Counted from the stretch's first letter, positions 15,880 to 23,791 are shown. The stretch is DNA of 64,000 bases from DASQUK01 sp035641315 (GCA_035641315.1 DASQUK010000054.1:1-64000), one strand, 5' to 3'. Numbers and translations: made by a program. Notes: a model not told the origin generated them from the letters alone.

Positions 15880-16656
15880 TCAGGGAATCGTCGGCGGCTC
15901 GCCGCCGCCCAGCAGGCCGAGGTCGCCGGCGGTGGCGCCCCCGTCGACGCTCAGCTCGGCGCCGGTGGTGTAGCTCGACTGGTCGCTGGCGAGGAACAGC
16001 ACGGCCCGCGCCGCCTCCTCGGGGCTGCCCATGCGGGACACGGGGAGGCGCTTGTAGAAGGGCGAGTCCTTGTCGGTGCCCTCGAGCATCGGGGTGTCGA
16101 TCCCACCGGGGTGCACCGAGTTCACCCGGATTCCCTTGGGGCCGAGGTCGATGGCCGCCGTCTTGGTCAGGCCCCGGACCGCCCACTTGCTGGCCACGTA
16201 GGCGCCCAGGTACGGCAGCCCCGTGAGCCCGGCGGTCGAAGAGATGTTGACGATCGACCCGCCTCCCGCCCTGGCCATCGACGGCGCCACGGTCTTCATG
16301 CCGAGGAACACGCCGGTGACGTTGACCTGCAGGATGCGGTCGAAGTCGGCCCGCTGGGTCTGGTCGATGGCCTGGAACATGAGGATGCCGGCGTTGTTCA
16401 CCAGCACGGTCACCGGGCCGAACCGCTCCTCGGTCAGCGCCACCGCCGCCTCCCATTGCGCCTCGTCGGTGACGTCGAGGTGCGTGTACAGCGCAGCTTC
16501 GGGGCCCAGCTCGTCGGCCACCGCCCCGCCGGCGTCGTCGAGCACGTCACCGATGACGACCCGGGCGCCCTCGGCCACGAACAGGCGTGCCTCGGCCTCG
16601 CCCTGCCCCCGTGCCCCGCCGCTGATGATGGCGACCTTGCCGTCGAGGCTTCCCAT
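15880..16656 (-). CDS. SDR similar to FabG3 / 20-beta-hydroxysteroid dehydrogenase
   Basis: This 258-residue NAD-dependent SDR closely follows the pattern of mycobacterial FabG3 (Rv2002), a 20-beta-hydroxysteroid dehydrogenase: GKVAIISGGARGQGEAEARL, GDVLDDAGG, HLDVTDEAQW, VNNAGILMF, NISSTAGL with catalytic Ser, YVASKWAVRGLTK with Tyr-Lys, and VHPGGIDTPM. AAAGGGGAG precedes ATG 16656. It is the last gene of the leftward thiolase operon, 19 bases after the second thiolase-like gene, which fits a role in oxidation of steroid or acyl-CoA side chains. Confidence 0.85.
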   Translation of the reverse strand: MGSLDGKVAIISGGARGQGEAEARLFVAEGARVVIGDVLDDAGGAVADELGPEAALYTHLDVTDEAQWEAAVALTEERFGPVTVLVNNAGILMFQAIDQTQRADFDRILQVNVTGVFLGMKTVAPSMARAGGGSIVNISSTAGLTGLPYLGAYVASKWAVRGLTKTAAIDLGPKGIRVNSVHPGGIDTPMLEGTDKDSPFYKRLPVSRMGSPEEAARAVLFLASDQSSYTTGAELSVDGGATAGDLGLLGGGEPPTIP

Positions 16657-16675
16657 CCCACTCCCCTTTCGAGCC

Positions 16676-17845
16676 CTAGGGCTTGTCGGCACCCACGGCC
16701 CACATCGAGAAGAACTGCGACCCTCCGCCGTAGGCATGGCCCAGCGCCACTCGGGCGCCGTCGATCTGATGTTCACCGGCCTGGCCCCGCACCTGCATGG
16801 CGGCCTCGGCGAAGCGGATCATCCCCGAGGCGCCGATGGGGTTGGACGACAGCACGCCGCCCGACGGGTTCCAGGGGATGTCGCCGTCCATCTGCGTGGC
16901 GCCGTCCTCCACGAGGGTCCAGCCCTTGCCCGGCTCCGCGAACCCCAGGTTCTCGAGCCACATCGGCTCGTACCACGAGAAGGGCACGTACACCTCGGCC
17001 ACGTCGAACTGCGTCCGGGGATCGGTGATGCCGGCCTGCCCATAGACGTCGGCGGCGCAGTCCCGCCCCGCCCGGGGGTTCACCAGGTCGCGGCCGGGGA
17101 ACATGGTCGGCTCGGAGCGCATCGCGCCACCCAGCATCCACGCCGGCCGGCGGCCGGCGCCGGCGGCTTCGTCACCGCCGGCCTCGTCGGTGAGGATCAT
17201 GGCGCAGGCCCCGTCGGACGACGGGCAGGTCTCCGAGTAGCGGACCGGGTCCCACAGCATGATCGAGTCCCGCACCTTCTCGAAGGTGATGTCGTGCTCG
17301 TGCAGGTGGGCCTTGGGGTTGCGCAGGGCGTTCTGCCGGTCCTTGAGCGCCACCAGCACGCCGATGTGGTCGGGCGCCCCCGAGCGGCGCATGTAGGCCC
17401 GGATGTGCGGGGCGAAGTAGCCGCCGGCGCCGGCCACCAGCGGCGGCTGGAACGGGATCGGCAGGGTGAGCGCCCACATGGCCTCGCTTTCCGACTGCTT
17501 CTCGAAGGCCACGGTGAGCACCCGGCGATGGATCCCGGCCTGCACCAGGCTGGCCGCCACCAGGGCCGTGGAGCCGCCCACCGAGCCGGCCGTGTGCACG
17601 CGCAGCATCGGCTTGCCCACGCACCCCAGGGCATCGGCGAGGTACAGCTCGGGCATCATCACGCCCTCGAAGAAGTCGGGCGCCTTGCCGACAACCACCG
17701 CCTCGATGTCCGACCAGGGCATCTCGGCGTCGGCCAGCGCCTCGTGGGCGGCCTCACGCACGAGCCCGGCGATCGACACGTCCCCCCGGGTCGCCTGGTG
17801 CCTGGTCTGGCCGATGCCGACGACGGCGACTCGCTCCTTTCCCAT
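16676..17845 (-). CDS. thiolase-like lipid-transfer protein without the nucleophilic Cys
   Basis: The 389-residue protein has the thiolase fold of the SCP2/lipid-transfer (Ltp) group: VAVVGIGQTRH N-terminus, HTAGSVGGSTALVAASLVQAG at the usual active-site position, WNPSGGVLSSNPIGASGMIR, and LGHAYGGGSQFFSMW near the end. At the nucleophile position Thr-Ala-Gly-Ser replaces the usual Cys, so ordinary thiolysis is unlikely; a partner or aldolase-type role with the OB-fold proteins of this operon is possible. ATG 17845 is chosen; ATG 17860 overlaps the upstream stop. A dispersed repeat lies directly upstream. Confidence 0.82.
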   Translation of the reverse strand: MGKERVAVVGIGQTRHQATRGDVSIAGLVREAAHEALADAEMPWSDIEAVVVGKAPDFFEGVMMPELYLADALGCVGKPMLRVHTAGSVGGSTALVAASLVQAGIHRRVLTVAFEKQSESEAMWALTLPIPFQPPLVAGAGGYFAPHIRAYMRRSGAPDHIGVLVALKDRQNALRNPKAHLHEHDITFEKVRDSIMLWDPVRYSETCPSSDGACAMILTDEAGGDEAAGAGRRPAWMLGGAMRSEPTMFPGRDLVNPRAGRDCAADVYGQAGITDPRTQFDVAEVYVPFSWYEPMWLENLGFAEPGKGWTLVEDGATQMDGDIPWNPSGGVLSSNPIGASGMIRFAEAAMQVRGQAGEHQIDGARVALGHAYGGGSQFFSMWAVGADKP

Positions 17846-17852
17846 CGCTCGG

Positions 17853-19052
17853 TCAATCATTCCCGCTCTTGGCGGCTTCGGCGCCGGGCCGCTCGGGCTG
17901 CGACGCTGTGTTTCCCGCTCTTGTCGCCTTCGGCGACGGGCCGCTCGGGCCCGGGGCTGGCTGCATTGCGGACGCTCGTTCAGGCCCCTCGAGCACGCAC
18001 ACCAGGTTCTGTTGCAGGCAGGGACCGCTGGTGGCGTGGGCCACCGCCCGCCCGGCCTCGCCCCGCTGGATGCGGCCGGCGGCCTCGCCGATCCGGATGA
18101 GCCCGGCGGCCATGATCGGGTTGGCGGCCAGCGCGCCGCCCGACGGGTTGATGGCCACCCGGTCCCCGTCGCCGTTGCCGAGGCCGAGGGCGTTGCGCAG
18201 CAGCACCTCCTGGTGGGTGAAGGGCGCGTGCAGCTCGGCCACATCGACCGGTGCGGCGCCGACCACCCCGGCCCGCTCGCCGGCCAGGCGGGTCGAGATG
18301 GAGGCCGTGAGGTCGCGCACGCCGAGGCCGTGGGCCTCGATGCGGTGGTCGATCCCCCGGATCCAGGCCGGGCGGTCCACCAGCTCGCGGGCCCGGTCGC
18401 CGGCCGCCAGGATCAGGGCCGCCGCCCCGTCGGTGATCGGCGGGCAGTCGTGGCGGCGCAGCGGCGAGGCGATCTCGGGCTCCTTCAGCAAGACGTCCGG
18501 GTCGTCGGAGCCCTGCAGCTGGGCGAAGGGGTTGCCGGCCGCGGCCCGGCGGCTGCGGGCGGCGATCTCCGCCATCTCCGCGACCGAGGTCACTCCGGCC
18601 TCGATGCACGCCCGGGCCTGGAGGGCGGCAAGCGCCACGCTGTCCGGCCACAGCGGCGCCACGTAGTAGGGGTCGAGCTGGCGGGACAGCACGTCGCGCA
18701 GCGATCCCGGTGACGCCTTGCCGTAGCTGTAGACCAGCGCGGTGTCCGCGGCCCCGGTCTGGATCTTCACCCAGGCCTCGTAGAGGGCCCAGGCGCCGTC
18801 CATCTCGACGTGGCTCTCGCTGATGGGCGGGAACGCTCCGACCCCGTCGAGCGTCGATACGAAGCTGAAGGCGGCACCCGCCAGGTAGTCAGAGCTACCG
18901 GAGCAGGTGAAGTCGATCTGGGCCTGGTCGAGCCCCACGTCCGCCTTCACCTGGTGCAGCACGGGCATGAGCAGTTCGACCTCGTTGCGCCGCTGCTCGC
19001 GCCGCATGTGGTGCGACTGGGCGAAGGCCACCACCGCGACGTCGCGAGTCAC
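17853..19052 (-). CDS. thiolase-like lipid-transfer protein with active-site Cys
   Basis: The 399-residue Ltp/SCP2-type thiolase starts at a GTG overlapping the upstream gene's stop. It retains Cys in DFTCSGSSDYLAG, the family His in HAPFTHQEVLLRNALG, NPSGGALAANPIMAAGLIR, and a C-terminal HATSGPCLQQNLVCVLE. The true domain probably ends there; the remaining 40 or so residues (GPSGPSPKATRAGN ... AAKSGND) are translated from the dispersed repeat at 17862-17980 and are unlikely to be conserved. In mycobacteria such proteins pair with DUF35 proteins to cleave steroid side-chain CoA thioesters. Confidence 0.85.
   Translation of the reverse strand: MTRDVAVVAFAQSHHMRREQRRNEVELLMPVLHQVKADVGLDQAQIDFTCSGSSDYLAGAAFSFVSTLDGVGAFPPISESHVEMDGAWALYEAWVKIQTGAADTALVYSYGKASPGSLRDVLSRQLDPYYVAPLWPDSVALAALQARACIEAGVTSVAEMAEIAARSRRAAAGNPFAQLQGSDDPDVLLKEPEIASPLRRHDCPPITDGAAALILAAGDRARELVDRPAWIRGIDHRIEAHGLGVRDLTASISTRLAGERAGVVGAAPVDVAELHAPFTHQEVLLRNALGLGNGDGDRVAINPSGGALAANPIMAAGLIRIGEAAGRIQRGEAGRAVAHATSGPCLQQNLVCVLEGPERASAMQPAPGPSGPSPKATRAGNTASQPERPGAEAAKSGND
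17862..17980. repeat. dispersed operon-internal repeat, copy b (two hairpin modules)
   Basis: Two modules (17862-17899 and 17913-17952) share CCCGCTCTTG ... GGGCCGCTCGGGC and are followed by GGACGCTCGTTCAGG, a variant of the element's other end. Read in the direction of the operon, the element ends in GAGCGGGAA immediately before the second thiolase start. The upstream thiolase reads through it, gaining a C-terminal tail. Confidence 0.8.
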
Positions 19053-19585
19053 ACGTGCTCCCGGTAGCTCTCGTAGGGGGCGTCGGGCTCGCCGGTGGGC
19101 CGCCACCACTTGATGGACGCCAGGTTGGGGCGCAACTCGTCGTCGTCGGCCCACACCGCCTCGACCCGCAGGCCCATGCGGATCTGGTCGAACGGGATCT
19201 CCTGCACCAGCCCGAACAGCCCCATGTCGGCGCCGTCGGGCAGCACCGAGGCGCACACGTAGGGCAGCTCCATGGCCGAGCCGCTGAACTTGACGTTGAC
19301 CACGCAGAACGTGGTGACGATGCCGCGGTCGGCGAGCTCGACCTGCTCGCTGGTGGGCACGCCGTCGATCGGGCACGAGCCGCGGGGCGGCAGCATGACC
19401 TTGCCGCACACGGGGCACCGCTCCCCCAGGATCTTCTTGGCGGCGATGCCCCGCAGGAACCGCGACGTGGCCTCGCCGGCAGTGAAGGCGTACTCGAGCC
19501 GGGCCGGCGTCCGGATGCTGCGGACGGGCTCGGCGTCGCCCAGCGGCTGGGGCAACTGCAGCCCGCCGATCGCGCCGGCGGTCAT
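19049..19585 (-). CDS. OB-fold / zinc-ribbon (DUF35) protein
   Basis: The 178-residue DUF35 protein has an N-terminal helix (AFTAGEATSRFLRGIAAKKI), a rubredoxin-like ribbon RCPVCGKVMLPPRGSCPIDG with three Cys and an Asp, and an OB-fold (TTFCVVNVKF, YVCASVLPDGADMGLFGLVQ). Such proteins bind acyl-CoA and act as partners of SCP2-thiolases; ChsH2-Ltp2 of the cholesterol pathway is the model. It overlaps its neighbours by four bases on both sides (ATGA, GTGA), so the genes are translationally coupled. Confidence 0.88.
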   Translation of the reverse strand: MTAGAIGGLQLPQPLGDAEPVRSIRTPARLEYAFTAGEATSRFLRGIAAKKILGERCPVCGKVMLPPRGSCPIDGVPTSEQVELADRGIVTTFCVVNVKFSGSAMELPYVCASVLPDGADMGLFGLVQEIPFDQIRMGLRVEAVWADDDELRPNLASIKWWRPTGEPDAPYESYREHV

Positions 19586-20031
19586 GAGGTCCCCACGGGC
19601 TCGAAGCAGGCGATGTCGGTGATGGAGCCGGCCCGCTCGGCGGCCCAGCGGATCCGCACGGGCATCCCGGTCGCCATGGTCGCCGGCGAGCCTGCGTCGA
19701 CGGTGTGGAGCATCGCCGTGTCGGCCCCGTCCATCCGGACGAGGGCCCAGGCGAACGGCCGGTCGAACGGTTGGTTGGGCCGGGGTTCGGGCTCCCACGA
19801 CCAGGTGGTGACGGTGCCGGTGTCCCCCAGCTCGACCAGCTCGGTCAGCTCCTCGCTGGTGACCGGGTCGTACTCCACCGGTGGGCAGAGGACCCGTCCG
19901 TCCGCTGCCCGCACGCCGAGCACGAGTCCCTCGCGGAGCCCCGTCAAGAACGCGCTCTGGACCGGCCCGACGGTCCGGCTGAACGGGTACTCGAGCACGA
20001 GCGGCGCCGACAGGATCTCGGCGTCGGGCAT
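19582..20031 (-). CDS. degenerate DUF35 OB-fold protein
   Basis: This 149-residue protein is the first gene of the operon and starts at an ATG with GGGGAGG upstream. It has the same layout as the next gene (FLTGLREGLVLGVRAADGRVLCPP, then GTVTTWSWEP and FAWALVRMDGADTAMLH), but the ribbon is reduced to one Cys, so it cannot bind zinc in the standard way. Paired intact and degenerate DUF35 proteins suggest a heteromeric complex with the two thiolase-like proteins. A KstR-type half-palindrome lies 16 bases before the start. Confidence 0.75.
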   Translation of the reverse strand: MPDAEILSAPLVLEYPFSRTVGPVQSAFLTGLREGLVLGVRAADGRVLCPPVEYDPVTSEELTELVELGDTGTVTTWSWEPEPRPNQPFDRPFAWALVRMDGADTAMLHTVDAGSPATMATGMPVRIRWAAERAGSITDIACFEPVGTS

Positions 20032-20046
20032 GGCACCTCCCCACAG

Positions 20047-20062
20047 GTGAAACAGGTTCTAC
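20047..20062. promoter_or_regulatory. imperfect KstR-type operator before the thiolase operon
   Basis: GTGAAACAGGTTCTAC shares AACAGGTTCTA with the perfect palindrome beside the TetR gene at 23757-23772. The right half matches six of seven bases, the left half four of seven. It lies immediately upstream of the first DUF35 gene, so the repressor encoded nearby may control this operon. Confidence 0.6.
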
Positions 20063-20096
20063 CTCTGGGGTCTTGGTCTAGCAGACCCGGCGAACC

Positions 20097-20135
20097 GGCG
20101 GTGACTTCTTGCGGTGCGCGCGAGAGATCACCGCC
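20097..20135. terminator. possible terminator of the alcohol dehydrogenase gene
   Basis: GGCGGTGA (20097-20104) and TCACCGCC (20128-20135) form an inverted repeat with a 23-base loop just after the 3' end of the leftward alcohol dehydrogenase gene. A second small inverted repeat, GGTCT-AGC-AGACC, is at 20075-20087. Neither has a T-tract. Confidence 0.3.
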
Positions 20136-20146
20136 AGAACCGGCTC

Positions 20147-21280
20147 TCAGGCGGCCGTGGTGGCAGCGGTGCTCTCCCCCGCGGTCGTCGCCGCGCCCGG
20201 GAAGGTGATGACCGAGCGGATGACGGTGCCGGCCTTGAGGTCGGACACCGCGTCGTTGACGCCGTCGATCGTGATCTTCTTGGAGATCATGCCCTCGAGG
20301 TCGAGGCGGCCGTTCTTCCAGAGGTTGAGGATCCGGGTGAAGTCGCTGCGTACGTCGGCCGAGCCGTAGTACGAGCCCTTGATCGTCTTCTCGTCGAAGA
20401 ACAGCTCGAAGGCGTTGAACGAGACGGTCTTGTCGGCGCCACCCACGCCGATGATGCAGGTGGTGCCGCCGCGCCGGGTCACGTCGTAGGCGCTGCGCAT
20501 GGTCTGGGGCAGGCCGATGGCCTCGAACGCGTAGTCGAAGCCGTCTCCGCCGGTGATCGTGGCCTTGGCCGAGTCGAGCTCGTCGGGCTTGACGGCGTGG
20601 GTGGCACCGAAGCGCTGGGCGTCCTCGAGCTTGGAGTCGACCAGGTCGACGGCCACGATCTCGGAGGCGCCGGCCACCCGGGCGCCCTGGATGGCGGCGA
20701 TGCCGACGCCGCCGCAGCCGAACACCACCACCGACGATCCCGGGGTGACCTTGGCGGTGTTGACGGCGGCACCCACGCCGGTCATGACGCCGCAGCCCAC
20801 GAGCGAGGCAATCTCGTGGGGCACGTCGCTGTCGATCTTCACCACGCTCTGCTGGGGGACGATCATCTCCTCGGCCCACGTGCCGGTGCCGGTGAAGCCG
20901 AAGATCGGCGCGCCGTCCTGGAGGTAGTGGGTCGCGGCGCCGGCCGTGAACAGGATGTTCAGACAGAGGTTGGGCTGCTTGCGATCGACGCAGAACCGGC
21001 AGGTGCCGCAGGGCGGGTTCCAGGCGACGATGACATGGTCGCCGGGCTGGACCGAGGTGACGCCGTCGCCCACCTCGGCGATCACGCCGGCGCCCTCGTG
21101 TCCCGGAACGAAGGGCGCGGGCTGCGGGATGGTGCCGTTCATGCCCGACACGTCGGAGTGGCACACCCCGGTGGCGTGGATCTTGACCTTCACCTCGCCC
21201 GGGCCCACCGGGGTGAGCGCCAGGTCGTCCCGGATCTCGAGCTTGTCGTCGCCGGTGTTGCGGAGCACGGCTGCGCGCAT
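20147..21280 (-). CDS. zinc-dependent (class III type) alcohol dehydrogenase
   Basis: This 377-residue medium-chain dehydrogenase has catalytic zinc ligands in GVCHSDV and GHEGAG, the structural zinc motif CGTCRFCVDRKQPNLC with four Cys, and an NAD-binding GCGGVGIAAIQGARVAGA. FTGTGTWAEEMIVP and GVMTGVGAAVNTAKV are typical of the class III/NDMA-dependent actinobacterial group. The Ala/Thr-rich tail (GAATTAGESTAATTAA) is not part of the fold. GGGGGAGG precedes ATG 21280. It lies between the sterol-type operon and its putative regulator, so it may oxidise side-chain alcohols, but no KstR site is seen upstream. Confidence 0.88.
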   Translation of the reverse strand: MRAAVLRNTGDDKLEIRDDLALTPVGPGEVKVKIHATGVCHSDVSGMNGTIPQPAPFVPGHEGAGVIAEVGDGVTSVQPGDHVIVAWNPPCGTCRFCVDRKQPNLCLNILFTAGAATHYLQDGAPIFGFTGTGTWAEEMIVPQQSVVKIDSDVPHEIASLVGCGVMTGVGAAVNTAKVTPGSSVVVFGCGGVGIAAIQGARVAGASEIVAVDLVDSKLEDAQRFGATHAVKPDELDSAKATITGGDGFDYAFEAIGLPQTMRSAYDVTRRGGTTCIIGVGGADKTVSFNAFELFFDEKTIKGSYYGSADVRSDFTRILNLWKNGRLDLEGMISKKITIDGVNDAVSDLKAGTVIRSVITFPGAATTAGESTAATTAA

Positions 21281-21331
21281 GCGGGTCCTCCCCCTCGTGA
21301 GCTTGCGGACGGGCGCAGCGTAGCAAGGCGA

Positions 21332-21358
21332 GGTCAGAACCCTTGACCGCAGGGTCAG
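21332..21358. promoter_or_regulatory. triplicated GGTCA half-sites in divergent promoter region
   Basis: GGTCA (21332-21336), TGACC (21344-21348) and GGTCA (21353-21357) give two overlapping inverted repeats between the divergent dehydrogenase and sigma-factor genes. The spacing suggests a dimeric repressor or activator site, although the evidence is pattern only. Confidence 0.35.
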
Positions 21359-21425
21359 GGGGCGGGCCCGATACTTCTCCCCACGGCTTGCGGCGAGTGC
21401 GGCAAACTACCCCCCAATCTTGGGG

Positions 21426-23069
21426 ATGCGAACGGTGGCACTGGGGTTGAGCGACGCTTCGGACGACCATCTGTTGTGGGCCGCACGGGCCGGCGACCGG
21501 GGTGCATTCGACGAGCTGTACGAGCGCCATCGCGGCGCCGCGCTCCGCCTGGCCCGCAGCTACCGTCGTCACGGCGACCCCGAGGACCTCGTCAGCTCCG
21601 CCTTCGAGAAGGTGCTGGCGGCGCTGCTGCGGGGCAACGGTCCGACCGACTCGTTCCGCGCCTACCTGTTCGTGACCCTGCGCCGACTGGCGGCGGAGAG
21701 CGCGCGCCACCCGGCGCCCGAGCCGCTGGACATCGTGCCCGAGACGGTGGTGGCCGTGAGCGGCCTGCCCGGGCTCGACGACGCCGAGCGCGCCATGATC
21801 ACGCAGGCGTTCGAAGCGTTGCCCGATCGCTGGCAGGCAGTGCTGTGGTTGACGGCGGTCGAGGGGCGGCATCCCCGCGAGGTGGCGCGCTCGGCCGGTA
21901 TCCCCGCCAACACGGTCTCGGTGCTGGCCCATCGGGCGCGCGAGCGCCTGCGGGAGAACTACTTGCAGGCCCATCTCCGGGCCTCGCCCGGCGCGGCGTG
22001 CGAGCCCCACCGGTCTCGACTGGGCGGCTACGTGCGCGGCGGCCTGGGGCGGCGGCACCGGCTCGCCACCGTGGAACACCTGGAGACGTGTCCGTCGTGC
22101 CGCGACCTGGTTATCGAGCTGACCGACGTCAACCGTCAGCTGGTGCGCTCGGTTCTGCCGCTGTTCGTGCTGGCGTCGGGGGGCACGATCGCCCGGCAGG
22201 CGGCCGGGGCCGCCGGCGTGACCGGGGCGGCTGCAGGCGCGGCGGCCGGCGTATCGGCCACTGGGTCGGCGGGGATCTCGGGCGTGGCGGGAGCGGGGAC
22301 CGCGGCCGGCGCGGGTGTGTCGGCAGTGAAGGTGGCGGTCGCCGCGGCCGCCGCCGTCGTCGCGCTCACCGTGTCGCTGGTGCCCGACCTCGGAGGCCGG
22401 GGTGGCGGTGACGGACCCCAGGCCTTCGCCGCCGTGGCCCCGCCCGGCTTCGGCGACTCTGCGACCACGTCTACGGTGCCGGACGGCGACCGGTCCGTGC
22501 CGTCCGGGGCTCCGGCCACCGCGCCGGAGCCTCGGCCGCCGGCCGACGTCGACACCGGCACCGACATCGGGCCCTCCGCCCCACCCGCGGATGCGGCTCC
22601 GCCGGCCAGCGGGACGGTGGGCGCCGGCGGAGAGCTGGTCGACGTCGAGGTCGGGGTGGATGCGGGGCCGGTGCTCGGCGTCGACGCCGGTGTCCAGGTC
22701 GGCCCGGGCGTCGAGCTCGACGCCAGCTGGGCCGGCTCGCTGCTGGGCGCCGGCACCGTGACGGTCCACGTGCAGAACCCGGACGGCGGGACCGTGTCGG
22801 CCCTTGCCGTAGACATCCAGCTCTCGCCTCACGCACGAGCGACGACGCTGCTGTCGTCGGGTTGCAAGGCCAGTGACCCCGGCCTCGTGGGGGTGGTCCT
22901 GTCGCTGGTCGACGCGCTGACGTGCACGGTGGGCAACCTCGCCGCGGGCGCCGGCGCGACGATCGACGTGCCGCTGCACGTCTCGGCGCCGGGCGAGACC
23001 GCAACGGCGGTGCTGCGCGCCGGCGACGAGGTCCTCGACCGCACGGTGGTGGCGCTGCCGCCAGCGTGA
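21426..23069 (+). CDS. ECF-type sigma factor fused to zinc-finger and membrane/extracellular domain
   Basis: The 547-residue protein begins with sigma-70 region 2 (FDELYERHRGAALRLARSYR, DPEDLVSSAFEKVL) and region 4 (LPDRWQAVLWLTAVEGRHPR, NTVSVLAHRARERLRENY), within about 190 residues. Next is an anti-sigma-like zinc motif H-x3-C-x2-C (HLETCPSCRDL), a long Ala/Gly stretch and a membrane segment (AVAAAAAVVALTVSLVP) near 300-320. The C-terminal 230 residues are Pro/Thr-rich followed by a beta-rich, cell-surface-like domain with two Cys. It looks like a sigma/anti-sigma fusion tethered to the membrane. ATG 21426 is used; TTG 21420 is possible. Confidence 0.75.
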   Translation: MRTVALGLSDASDDHLLWAARAGDRGAFDELYERHRGAALRLARSYRRHGDPEDLVSSAFEKVLAALLRGNGPTDSFRAYLFVTLRRLAAESARHPAPEPLDIVPETVVAVSGLPGLDDAERAMITQAFEALPDRWQAVLWLTAVEGRHPREVARSAGIPANTVSVLAHRARERLRENYLQAHLRASPGAACEPHRSRLGGYVRGGLGRRHRLATVEHLETCPSCRDLVIELTDVNRQLVRSVLPLFVLASGGTIARQAAGAAGVTGAAAGAAAGVSATGSAGISGVAGAGTAAGAGVSAVKVAVAAAAAVVALTVSLVPDLGGRGGGDGPQAFAAVAPPGFGDSATTSTVPDGDRSVPSGAPATAPEPRPPADVDTGTDIGPSAPPADAAPPASGTVGAGGELVDVEVGVDAGPVLGVDAGVQVGPGVELDASWAGSLLGAGTVTVHVQNPDGGTVSALAVDIQLSPHARATTLLSSGCKASDPGLVGVVLSLVDALTCTVGNLAAGAGATIDVPLHVSAPGETATAVLRAGDEVLDRTVVALPPA

Positions 23070-23147
23070 ACCTGCGTTCGCAGGTGACGGCGAATCCGGC
23101 GCATCCTCGCTGCCGGTTCCGGGGCGCCGCATTGCAGCCAGGGCGTG

Positions 23148-23747
23148 CTAGCGGAAACGGGCGGCGATGAGCTCCGCCGCCTCCCGCAGCTCCGCCGCCA
23201 CCCAGTCGATGTCCCCCATGCCGTTGGCCCAGGCGATGGTGGCCGACCACCACACGTGTCCCAGCACCTTGGCGGCGGACGCCTCCACCGCCGGGTCGAT
23301 GTCCTCGGGCAGCGCGGAGCGCATGATGCGCGCCATGGTGCCCGTCACCTCCCCGATGGCGGCCACCCCGGCCGGGTCGCCGGCGGTCATGGCGGCGATC
23401 ACCGCTGCGGTGAGCTTGGGCTCGCGGTCCATCGACCGCAACGCCCGGCCGAGCACGTCCATGATCCGATCCACCGTGCCCGCAGACGCCGGCGGTGGAT
23501 CCCGCATCACCCGCTGCTCGAGGCCGCCCAGCCACTCGATCATGACCGCCAGCAGCAGCGCGTCCTTGGACGGGAAGTAGCGGTAGATCGTGCCGAGCGC
23601 GACCTCGGCCCGCGTGGACACGTCGCGCATCTGCACGACGTCGTAGCCGCCCTCGGACGCCAGCTGCATGGCGGCGCGGATCACCCGCTCCCGGCGCGCC
23701 GCCTGGTTGCGCGTCAGTACCGAGCTGTGGCGGCCGTCGATGTCCAC
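23148..23747 (-). CDS. kstR: TetR-family repressor similar to KstR
   Basis: This 199-residue TetR protein has an N-terminal helix-turn-helix very like mycobacterial KstR: RRERVIRAAMQLASEGGYD, VVQMRDVSTRAEVALGTIYR and YFPSKDALL compare with KstR's GGYEAVQMRAVADRADVAVG and TLYRYFPSK. KstR represses cholesterol catabolism genes and is released by CoA-thioester intermediates. A perfect TAGAACAGGTTCTA palindrome ten bases before the GTG start suggests autoregulation. The ligand is expected to be a steroid- or acyl-CoA, by analogy only. Confidence 0.85.
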   Translation of the reverse strand: MDIDGRHSSVLTRNQAARRERVIRAAMQLASEGGYDVVQMRDVSTRAEVALGTIYRYFPSKDALLLAVMIEWLGGLEQRVMRDPPPASAGTVDRIMDVLGRALRSMDREPKLTAAVIAAMTAGDPAGVAAIGEVTGTMARIMRSALPEDIDPAVEASAAKVLGHVWWSATIAWANGMGDIDWVAAELREAAELIAARFR

Positions 23748-23756
23748 CGCCCGAGA

Positions 23757-23772
23757 TTAGAACAGGTTCTAA
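23757..23772. promoter_or_regulatory. KstR-type operator
   Basis: TTAGAACAGGTTCTAA is a perfect 7+2+7 palindrome upstream of the TetR gene. It matches the mycobacterial KstR consensus (TnnAACnnGTTnnA type). A partial copy precedes the thiolase operon at 20047. Confidence 0.8.
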
Positions 23773-23791
23773 CGCCTGGGGGGCGGAGCTG

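Noticed and set aside
19944..23132. 1062-codon minus-strand open frame across the dehydrogenase and sigma-factor genes
   Set aside because: It is low-complexity Arg/Gly/His shadow sequence covering two well-supported genes.
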